Shown one piece after another: positions 19,027 through 26,422 of a stretch of DNA of 64,000 nucleotides (position 1 is the first letter of the stretch; every line of letters starts with the position of its first letter). Position numbers and translations under genes: made by a program. Below the pieces are notes generated by a model. The model made no database searches, was not told the DNA's origin, and saw only the letters and a program-made list of their open reading frames with translations. This DNA is from Pontibacter virosus (lineage in GTDB: Bacteria; Bacteroidota; Bacteroidia; Cytophagales; Hymenobacteraceae), in the NCBI RefSeq assembly GCF_003096355.1, contig NZ_QEKI01000002.1:124001-188000 (forward strand), read 5' to 3'.

Positions 19027-21438
19027 TTAGAGCGTAGCCCGCACCGACAGCACAACATTTCTGCCCGCCGCTGCTATACCTGAAGAGTAAGGCCGGTAAC
19101 GCTGGTCAGTGATGTTCTCTATACCTGCGCTCAGCGACAAGTGTTGGGTCAGTTGATACAGCGCCTTCAGGTTGAGGTTGGCCCAAGCCGGACTGTAGGG
19201 ATTCCCGTTTCTGTCAGTAGCATACAAGTACGCTTTGTCCCGCTCCTCCGGTGCCAACTGGTTATACCGGATTGCTCCGTTATACACGGTGTAGAGGTCT
19301 GCTTTCAGGCGAAGGCGGGTATAGGTCAGGCGGGCAGTTCCGAAAGCCGGAGCAGCGTGTCGCAAAGGTGCCTCCGTGCCATTGTCCAGTTCCTCACGAC
19401 CGTGTTGCACATTATACCTGGCAGCAAGGCCAAAGCCAGCGGGAAGCTTCAGTTCCATACCTGCCTGCACGCCCCACACCCTGGCAAAGGCGGCGTTCTG
19501 AATTGCCTGCACCTGACTACGTTCTCCCTCATACTCGATGCTGCTCTCGCCGCCCAAGGTGTAGTCTCTCCGCACCAGCGCATCCTGCAGGTAGGTATAG
19601 AAAGCAGTCGCATCCAGCTTCAGCACCTCCCCGAATGTTTTGGCCGCCCCCAGGTCTGCATTGTAAGCGTACTCTGGCTTCAGATCCGGATTGGGCACAA
19701 CCACCAGCCCCGGTGCCGAGTCGAATATCTTGCCGATGTCATCCACATTCGGAGAACGGAAACCGGTAGACAAGTTGCTGCTCAGTTGCCAGGAAAGCAC
19801 TGGGCTGAACACCATTCCGGCGCTACCCGTTACGGCCCCTGTATTGATGTCGGCGGAGGTGAAAGGGAGATCATAGAAACTGTTATCGAAGTTCGCATTC
19901 AGCAGGATGTGGTTATACCTGGCTCCTGTGAGCACTGTGAGTTTCTCGCCTGCTTTGAAACGGTAGGTCAGGAAGGCTGCATGCGAACTCCAGTCAGCAC
20001 CGTCCGGGTAACGTGATGGTCCAGGTGCAACAGCCCCGGTATTTACGTTTTGGTCGGTGCCGGTGGAGTGCACTTTGTTGATGACCGTCTCCAGACCATA
20101 GAACAGGTGGTGCCGCTGCCCCAGCGCTTTTTCAAAATCGAGGTTGGCGGAGTAGGCGTTTACTTTCTCGTGTCGGTTATACCTCGCTGCTTTGCCCAGG
20201 TCCCGGTTGTGGCGACTCTCCTCAAAGAGCTGATGCGCCAGCCCGATACTGAGCTGATCAAAGAGCTTGTTGTTTGCCCGGTGCGTTGCCTGCAGGTGCT
20301 GCATGGCCCATACCTGCGGACCATAGTACCACTCTGCCGACCGGAGCGTTCCGTTGCGGTAAAGGGTGAGCCGGTCGTAGCGGGGCACGTTGGAGGTGGC
20401 AGAGTAATGGAAGCCGTACTGTAGTTCCCAGTTGTCGCTCGCCCTATACCTGATCTTCTGCATCAGGTTCAGCTGGTCGTAACCAGTGTCTACCTGCCGC
20501 TCCTGGTCGGGGTTTGCGATCACTTCGTCATGCCCGTTTTGGGTACGCACATACTCGCGCCGCAGGTAGTCATCTGGCCCGCGTGAACCCATGCGGAGGT
20601 CGCCGTAATCGCTGAAAGTGGCGCTGGTCAGGAAGGCCCACTTTTTTAGGCCGTAACTCAGGTCCAGGTGGCCAGTTTTCTCGTTGTTAGCTGACGACCA
20701 TCTCACGACAGCGTTTCCTTTTACAACCTGGGTAGCGTCAGTTGCATACTTTGGAGACAAGGTATAGAAGTTCATTACACCCCCAATCGCATCGCTGCCA
20801 TACATCACAGAGCCCGGCCCGAAAAGTACTTCTGTCCTTTGTGTGGCAAAGGGATCTAGCGAGATGACATTCTGCAGGTTGCCGCTCCGGTAGATGGCTG
20901 TGTTCATGCGCACACCGTCTACTGCAATCAGCACCCGGTTAGTGGCAAAACCGCGTATCATGGGGCTTCCGCCTCCGCCCTGGCTTTTTTGGATATACAC
21001 CTCCCCCGTCTGTCCCAGCATGTCAGCGGCTGTCTGAGGTTGCCGCAGCAGCACATCTTTTGGTCGGATGGTACTCACGCGTTGCGGCACTTCTTTGGCA
21101 TCCTGCTGCCAGCGTGTCGCTGAAACAACCACCGTGTTCAGGGCAATTTTATTTTCCCGCAGGTATAGCTGAAAGCCCATCCGCTGTAGTTGCCCGTACG
21201 ACAGGATTTTCTGATCATACCCCACCAGGCGAACCACTACACTATCAAGTCCCTTGAAAGGACTGACATCCACTTTTCCTTTGCTGTCCGTAAAAATTGG
21301 TTGTGTTGTGTTTACACCAGAGAGTTGCACCATTTCCAACGGCTGTTGCGTTACCTGATCTTTCACGGTCAGGACTTGTCCGAACGTAGAAGAACTGAGC
21401 AGGCAGAGCCATCCCATTACATGCAGGAGTTTCTTCAT
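19027..21438 (-). CDS. TonB-dependent outer-membrane receptor (iron/heme-type)
   Basis: This is 803 residues from ATG 21438, which begins the signal peptide; the frame is open 16 codons further up but that extension has no signal character. Domains: signal peptide, a carboxypeptidase-regulatory-like beta domain (about 20-95), a TonB-box-like segment N-T-V-V-V-S-A, plug domain (about 105-230, with PMIRGF, VLIAVDGVRMN, EVLFGPGSVMYGSDAIGGV) and a 22-strand barrel to the C-terminus. It imports a ligand using TonB/ExbBD energy. The plug resembles heme/siderophore receptors, and the upstream PepSY gene, 8 bases away, supports iron uptake. Exact ligand unknown. Confidence 0.9.
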   Translation of the reverse strand: MKKLLHVMGWLCLLSSSTFGQVLTVKDQVTQQPLEMVQLSGVNTTQPIFTDSKGKVDVSPFKGLDSVVVRLVGYDQKILSYGQLQRMGFQLYLRENKIALNTVVVSATRWQQDAKEVPQRVSTIRPKDVLLRQPQTAADMLGQTGEVYIQKSQGGGGSPMIRGFATNRVLIAVDGVRMNTAIYRSGNLQNVISLDPFATQRTEVLFGPGSVMYGSDAIGGVMNFYTLSPKYATDATQVVKGNAVVRWSSANNEKTGHLDLSYGLKKWAFLTSATFSDYGDLRMGSRGPDDYLRREYVRTQNGHDEVIANPDQERQVDTGYDQLNLMQKIRYRASDNWELQYGFHYSATSNVPRYDRLTLYRNGTLRSAEWYYGPQVWAMQHLQATHRANNKLFDQLSIGLAHQLFEESRHNRDLGKAARYNRHEKVNAYSANLDFEKALGQRHHLFYGLETVINKVHSTGTDQNVNTGAVAPGPSRYPDGADWSSHAAFLTYRFKAGEKLTVLTGARYNHILLNANFDNSFYDLPFTSADINTGAVTGSAGMVFSPVLSWQLSSNLSTGFRSPNVDDIGKIFDSAPGLVVVPNPDLKPEYAYNADLGAAKTFGEVLKLDATAFYTYLQDALVRRDYTLGGESSIEYEGERSQVQAIQNAAFARVWGVQAGMELKLPAGFGLAARYNVQHGREELDNGTEAPLRHAAPAFGTARLTYTRLRLKADLYTVYNGAIRYNQLAPEERDKAYLYATDRNGNPYSPAWANLNLKALYQLTQHLSLSAGIENITDQRYRPYSSGIAAAGRNVVLSVRATL

Positions 21439-21446
21439 GCTGCTTA

Positions 21447-22010
21447 CTAGCTTTTGATCTTTCTGATCTGTTTTGGGTAGAACCAAAGGAAGAATCCCGT
21501 GACTGAGAGGATCAGCAGCCCCAAGCCCAGCACATTCATGGAGATCAGTTTGAAAAGATCGCTGATGATGGAGCCGTCGTGTATTTTCTCGATCCAGTCA
21601 GAGTGACGGCGGGCAACAGACAGTACTTTGCCGGTGCTCGCATCCAGCTGTACCTCCCAGCTACCATCTGTAAAAATGGTTTTGACGATGCCTTTATCCA
21701 GACGGGCTTCAATGCGGTCGATGGGATTGTTGTTGATGCCCTGCGCAGAATCCAGACCAGCAAGAGATCGTGCTGACAACTCCGCCAGCGGCAGCCACTG
21801 CTGCAGGTCTGTGGTCACTCCTTTTTGCGTAGGCGGTTGCAGCAGGTCCACATCTTTTTTCCAGCCCAGTAGTATACCTGTCACACTGCTGATCAGGATA
21901 AACATGCCCAGAAAAAGTCCCAGGTAGCGGTGGTATACCCGAAAATTGCGCAGCCGGTCAGCTAGCGTTCTTACTTTCTGTTTTACAAGGGTGGCAGTAC
22001 TGGTACTCAC
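21447..22010 (-). CDS. PepSY-associated transmembrane protein
   Basis: This 187-residue inner-membrane protein has a positively charged N-terminus, one helix at about 28-50 (YHRYLGLFLGMFILISSVTG), a periplasmic PepSY-like domain (about 60-140, with D-x-x-T-G-K-V-L) and a second helix at about 155-180. PepSY-TM proteins commonly accompany siderophore or heme receptors and are thought to help reduce or release iron; the mechanism is not settled. It is the first gene of a two-gene operon with the TonB receptor. It is shorter than full PepSY-TM flavoreductases, with only two helices. Confidence 0.85.
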   Translation of the reverse strand: MSTSTATLVKQKVRTLADRLRNFRVYHRYLGLFLGMFILISSVTGILLGWKKDVDLLQPPTQKGVTTDLQQWLPLAELSARSLAGLDSAQGINNNPIDRIEARLDKGIVKTIFTDGSWEVQLDASTGKVLSVARRHSDWIEKIHDGSIISDLFKLISMNVLGLGLLILSVTGFFLWFYPKQIRKIKS

Positions 22011-22157
22011 GTAATTAGATTAGTGTAGGTATGAAAAGCCAATATCCAACAATTGCGGCAGATAAACAATGTGGCGACACCAGTCTTTAAAATTTGCGTA
22101 CTAATTGCAACCATCCTCCGTTTTATGGGCTCCTAAGGTTGATTAACCAATAAATAT

Positions 22158-22628
22158 ATGATTAAACTGTTTTATCCACTCCTGGCTTTGGCACTCCTCA
22201 CCGAGTGTCAACCAGAAGAAGCCTACAGAACCGCAGCAACCAGACAGGAAACCGGCGACCTGAAATTTGGCAAGGAGGCGCTCCTGCAGCAGTACGGGCA
22301 AATTACGATGTACGGGGAGGGAGTGCCGCGCCGCCTGATCGTTTCCCTGAAAAGTATCCAGGATTCCCGTTGCCCCACCGACGTTGACTGTGTGACAGCG
22401 GGCAACGCCACTGTTGCGCTGCGGGCCTCCAACAGTCAGGGCGCTAACGAAAACATCACACTCTGCATCGGCGACTGCGGGACCGAGGGTGCCAGAGAAA
22501 CCCATACCGTAGCGGCAGAGGTCGGTGGTGTCAACTATACCTTCACGCTGAAGGGTGTGAAGCCATACCCCGGCCTGGCGCACGAAGGCGAAGTGCAAAA
22601 AGCGGCTTTGGTGGTGGAGAAGAAATAA
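22158..22628 (+). CDS. Small lipoprotein with conserved RCP-x-DV-x-C motif
   Basis: This 156-residue protein has a short signal with lipobox L-T-E-C17, so it is probably lipid-anchored facing the periplasm or on the outer membrane. The central S-R-C72-P-T-D-V-D-C78-x-x-A-G-N-A segment is a recurrent motif in small bacterial lipoproteins of unknown function, and a second cysteine pair (C103, C107) could form disulfides with it. The remainder is predicted beta-rich. It is convergent with the large Asp-box gene at 22760-25945, with a shared terminator. I do not recognise a biochemical role. Confidence 0.75.
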   Translation: MIKLFYPLLALALLTECQPEEAYRTAATRQETGDLKFGKEALLQQYGQITMYGEGVPRRLIVSLKSIQDSRCPTDVDCVTAGNATVALRASNSQGANENITLCIGDCGTEGARETHTVAAEVGGVNYTFTLKGVKPYPGLAHEGEVQKAALVVEKK

Positions 22629-22704
22629 GCACCTCCCTGTTTTATACCTGACGCAATTGTAGTTAGCTGCCTCTATAAGAAAATCTTCACAGGCCCAAAA
22701 ATAA

Positions 22705-22734
22705 GAAAGCCCTACCATTGCTGGCAGGGCTTTC
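22705..22734. terminator. Bidirectional terminator between the lipoprotein and Asp-box genes
   Basis: Arms 22705-22713 and 22726-22734 pair perfectly over 9 bp and continue with a mismatch and CCA/TGG. It sits between convergent genes ending at 22628 and 22760. Confidence 0.75.
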
Positions 22735-22759
22735 AGTTTCCTCAGGTATAGGCTATATC

Positions 22760-25700
22760 TTACAAAGATCCTGTCGCCGGGGCTGCCTCAGCTTTCTTCA
22801 CCGAGATCGCATCCACGCCTTTCTCCTTCACCAGTCTATTCAGGGCCGGCACGTCCTGCATCTGCACTTGTTTGAACAGGTTCAGCTGCTCGTCTATTTG
22901 GGCGGTGATCTCCTTTTTGAAGGCATAGGCCTGATCAGTCGGACGGAAGTCGCCGGTGCTTACCTGCCCCACCAGGTTCGCCAGCTTGTTGTTGAGGCGG
23001 ATCGGGAAGTTGAGCGGGTCCTGTCCGCTGCGGTTCTTCGTCTGGTACAAGGCTTCTTCAATAGCCGTGATCTTCTTGTCGATGGCCGTCGCAGACTCCA
23101 CCACGTCTTTGTAATTCTCCTGGCCTTTCAGGTTGCCTTTGAGCGTGTTGAGCTGTGCCCGCATGGTGCGGATGTCTTTGATCGCGTCATGGGTTTCGGT
23201 GAGTTTGTCGCGCACTTCGTTCAGGAAGGTGAACTGTGCAACCCTGTCCTCCGGGGTGGCTTTGGTGCGTGGGTCCGGAAGGATGGTGAAGTCCATTTCC
23301 TGGCTTTCTTTGTTCACGGTGAGTTTCGCTTTGTACAAACCAGGTATAGCCTTCGGTCCCTGCAGTCCACCGCCCCACAGGATGATGCCGTCAAATTTGC
23401 TGGCTTCCGGGTAGCGCATGTCCCACACAAAGCGGTTCATACCTTCCTTCACTTCCAGCTTGTCCTTCTTCTCTTTGGCGTTGCTCAGGTAGCTGCGGAT
23501 TAGTTTGCCGTTCTGGTCCATTATGTCCAGTTGTACCACGGTCGCCGAATCCGGTTTCTGTGGCAGGTAGTAGTGCACCATCACACCACCCGGATGGTTC
23601 TCGCCCGCTGTTTTGGAAAGGCCGCGGCTGCCACCGTCCATCTTGTAAGTATCCAGCGGCTTGTACAGGTGAAACTTGCTCTTGGCTATCCCCTCGTTCA
23701 GCTGGTGCAGCGGCGTAAGGTCATCGATGATCCAGAAGCTACGGCCCTGCGTGGCGGCGATCAGGTTGTCATTCTTGATGGTCAGGTCCGTGATCGGCAC
23801 GATCGGAAGGTTCAGCTGAAACGGTTGCCAGCTTTGCCCGTCGTTGAACGACACATACATGCCATACTCAGTACCAGCGTATAGCAGCCCCTGACGCTTC
23901 GGATCGGCGCGTACTACGCGGGTGAAGTGGTGGCCCGGTATACCTGTCGTGATCTTTGTCCAGGACTTGCCATAGTCGGTCGTTTTGTACAGATATGGGC
24001 TAAAGTCACCGGACTTGTACATGGTGGCCGCCACGTAGGCAGCACCCTTTTGGGTCGGGTGCGCTTCAATGCTGTTGATCTGGATCCACTCCGGCATACC
24101 TTTCGGCAGCACTTTCGTCCAGCTCTTGCCATTATCGCGGGTTACATGGATCAGGCCGTCATCTGAGCCCGTCCAAATCACACCCGACTCTACCGGCGAC
24201 TCGCTGATTGCGAAGATGGTGCCGTAGTATTCCACGCTGGTGTTATCCTTGGTGATCGGCCCACCAGACGGCCCCAACTTGGTGGAATCGTTGCGGGTCA
24301 GGTCCAGGCTGATGGTTTCCCAAGACTGCCCTTCGTTATAGGTGACGTGCACGTGGTTGGACGTTGTATAGAGTTTCTTGGGGTCGTTGGGTGAGAACAT
24401 GATCGGGAAGTTCCACTGAAAGCGGTACTTCATCCCCTCGGCACCGTGGCCCATCGGGTTGTCCGGCCACACGTTGATCACGCGTTCCTGCCCATTGCTG
24501 TGGTCCACGCGCGACAAAAAGCCACCGTAGTTGCCACCGTACACGATCTCCGGATTTTCCGGATTCACGGCCAGGTGCGCACTCTCCGATCCGGCTGTTT
24601 CTTCCCAGTCATCCTCGGTAATGCTATACCCCGTAGAGCGGTGACTGATGCGCACGGTCGAGTTATCCTGCTGCGCTCCGTAAATGCGGTATGGGAAATG
24701 GTTGTCAGTTACGACACGGTAGAACTGGCCGGTTGGCTGGTTGTTCATGGTGCTCCAGTTCATGCCGCCATCCGATGTTACCTGCGCCCCACCGTCATCG
24801 GCGATCACCATGCGCGACGGGTTCTCGGGTGCAATCCAAAGGTCGTGGTGGTCAGCGTGGCCCGCGTAGGCGGACGTAAAGGTCTTGCCGCCGTCTTTGC
24901 TGCGGTGGTATGCCACGTTCAGCACGTATACCACGTCTTCGTCTTTCGGGTCGGCATAAACGCGGGTATAGTACCAGGCCCGCTGGCGCAGGTTGCGGTC
25001 GTCGTTCATTTTCTTCCAGGTCAGGCCGCTGTCGTCGGAGCGGAACAAACCGCCTTCATCGGCTTCTACCATGGCAAACACACGGTTCGAATTCACCGGC
25101 GAAACAGTTACGCCTATGATGCCAAGTGTACCTTTTGGCAAGCCTTCATTTTTCGAGATGTCTTTCCAGGTATCGCCGCCGTCCGTACTTTTCCAGATAC
25201 CGGAGCCTGGTCCGCCTGAGGACAGGCTGTAAGGCGTGCGGCGCACGTTCCAGGTGGTGGCGTACAGGTGGCGTGGGTTGTTCGGGTCAAGGATCAGGTC
25301 GACAGCACCGGCATCTTTGTTGGCAAAGAGTGTTTTCTTCCAGGTTTTGCCGCCATCCGTGCTCTTGAACACCCCCCGCTCCTCATGCGCTTTGTACAGG
25401 TCCCCCATCACAGCAACATACACTATGTCCGGGTTTTGCGGATGGATGCGGATGCGGCCAATGTGCTTGGAATCTTTCAGGCCGACCTGCTCCCAAGTCT
25501 TGCCAGCATCCACTGAGCGCCACATTCCGTGGCCCGACGACACGTTGCCGCGCACCGTCTTTTCTCCTTCGCCCACATATATTACGTTGGGGTCGGACTT
25601 ACTCACAGCCACGGCACCGATAGAACCACCGAAGAAGCCATCTGATATATTTTCCCAAGTAGAGCCGCCGTCGGTGGTGCGCCATACGCCGCCACCCACG

Positions 25701-25945
25701 GTGCCCATGTAATAAAGGTTAGGTTTTCCTGGCACACCGGTTACGGTTGCCGAACGACCGCCCCGGAATGGACCGATGGAGCGCCAGGTCATGCCATTGT
25801 AAAGTTTGGCGTTATATGGGGCAGTTGCTTCTTTCTGCTTGCTGCTGCGCTGCTTCTGTTTCTGGGCCTCCGCTTCTGGCGACGAAAAAGTCAGTGCCAG
25901 CAGCAGGCAAGCCACCGTGCCTGTTCTAAGAAAGGTGCTTTTCAT
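22760..25945 (-). CDS. Exported Asp-box (BNR/VPS10-like) beta-propeller protein, copy 2
   Basis: This 1061-residue protein has a signal peptide and basic linker (to about residue 45). Repeated Asp-boxes follow (TTDGGSTW, SVDAGKTW, STDGGKTW, STDGGDTW, SDDSGLTW, SKDGGKTF, TSDGGMNW, TRDNGKSW, TTDYGKSW), probably forming two propellers. After about residue 790 comes a beta domain (PGGVMVHYYLP...), then a helical coiled-coil-like region (about 915-1050). It shares overall plan and the SIGPFRGGRS/NVGPTVQSGR-type entry motif with copy 1 10 kb away. Such proteins are often labelled glycosyl hydrolases, but no catalytic signature is visible. Function unknown. Confidence 0.85.
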   Translation of the reverse strand: MKSTFLRTGTVACLLLALTFSSPEAEAQKQKQRSSKQKEATAPYNAKLYNGMTWRSIGPFRGGRSATVTGVPGKPNLYYMGTVGGGVWRTTDGGSTWENISDGFFGGSIGAVAVSKSDPNVIYVGEGEKTVRGNVSSGHGMWRSVDAGKTWEQVGLKDSKHIGRIRIHPQNPDIVYVAVMGDLYKAHEERGVFKSTDGGKTWKKTLFANKDAGAVDLILDPNNPRHLYATTWNVRRTPYSLSSGGPGSGIWKSTDGGDTWKDISKNEGLPKGTLGIIGVTVSPVNSNRVFAMVEADEGGLFRSDDSGLTWKKMNDDRNLRQRAWYYTRVYADPKDEDVVYVLNVAYHRSKDGGKTFTSAYAGHADHHDLWIAPENPSRMVIADDGGAQVTSDGGMNWSTMNNQPTGQFYRVVTDNHFPYRIYGAQQDNSTVRISHRSTGYSITEDDWEETAGSESAHLAVNPENPEIVYGGNYGGFLSRVDHSNGQERVINVWPDNPMGHGAEGMKYRFQWNFPIMFSPNDPKKLYTTSNHVHVTYNEGQSWETISLDLTRNDSTKLGPSGGPITKDNTSVEYYGTIFAISESPVESGVIWTGSDDGLIHVTRDNGKSWTKVLPKGMPEWIQINSIEAHPTQKGAAYVAATMYKSGDFSPYLYKTTDYGKSWTKITTGIPGHHFTRVVRADPKRQGLLYAGTEYGMYVSFNDGQSWQPFQLNLPIVPITDLTIKNDNLIAATQGRSFWIIDDLTPLHQLNEGIAKSKFHLYKPLDTYKMDGGSRGLSKTAGENHPGGVMVHYYLPQKPDSATVVQLDIMDQNGKLIRSYLSNAKEKKDKLEVKEGMNRFVWDMRYPEASKFDGIILWGGGLQGPKAIPGLYKAKLTVNKESQEMDFTILPDPRTKATPEDRVAQFTFLNEVRDKLTETHDAIKDIRTMRAQLNTLKGNLKGQENYKDVVESATAIDKKITAIEEALYQTKNRSGQDPLNFPIRLNNKLANLVGQVSTGDFRPTDQAYAFKKEITAQIDEQLNLFKQVQMQDVPALNRLVKEKGVDAISVKKAEAAPATGSL

Positions 25946-26422
25946 GTAAAGGAGAGCGATAGTTTAATAGTCTTTTTGTTTGATGAACTGATTTAGGAAA
26001 GTTTAGCCAAAATAGCAAATCATAACAACCGATGGGCTATACCTTTTGAAGCCCTTTAAAGGGAATTAACCTCTGTCAAAAAGCATAAAGCAAATTTTGG
26101 GTATTTATTCGTCCATATGTAAGTATTAATTGCAAAATAAATGCAAAAAATAAAAAAATTTCACATTTTAATACCAAGTCCAAGAACTTCAACAAGTCTT
26201 GAAAATTTTATAAATCCATGAAACTAAGTATTTTGTTAAGGATTGAAAATAAGGTGTTTAACCATCGAAGTGACACCTTTTTTAAATTTTCTATTCTTTA
26301 CCAATTAACATAAAACAATATAGTACAAACCAAGTATAAAGCACTTTATCGCTTACAATAGAATAGTCGCTCATGAAGCTATTCTATTTCAGTGCCATTT
26401 CAAACCAAAAAACAGCTCATCT
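25946..26422. other. 477-base AT-rich divergent gap with two hairpins
   Basis: The gap separates the leftward Asp-box gene from the rightward subtilase. It contains a terminator-like hairpin (arms 26251-26257 and 26273-26279, then a T run) that follows no gene, and a perfect 10-bp inverted repeat (26357-26366 and 26379-26388) only 34 bases before the subtilase ATG. No convincing open reading frame is present. Confidence 0.55.
26251..26285 (+). terminator. Orphan terminator-like hairpin
   Basis: Seven-bp arms with a 15-nt loop and a T-rich run lie in the gap upstream of the subtilase, with no gene ending before it on the plus strand. It may be an attenuator or the end of a short RNA. Confidence 0.4.

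Noticed and set aside
22718-25219. Long open frames on the plus strand opposite the second Asp-box gene
   Set aside because: They mirror a strongly supported 1061-residue coding sequence, lack domains, and have composition expected of antisense frames.
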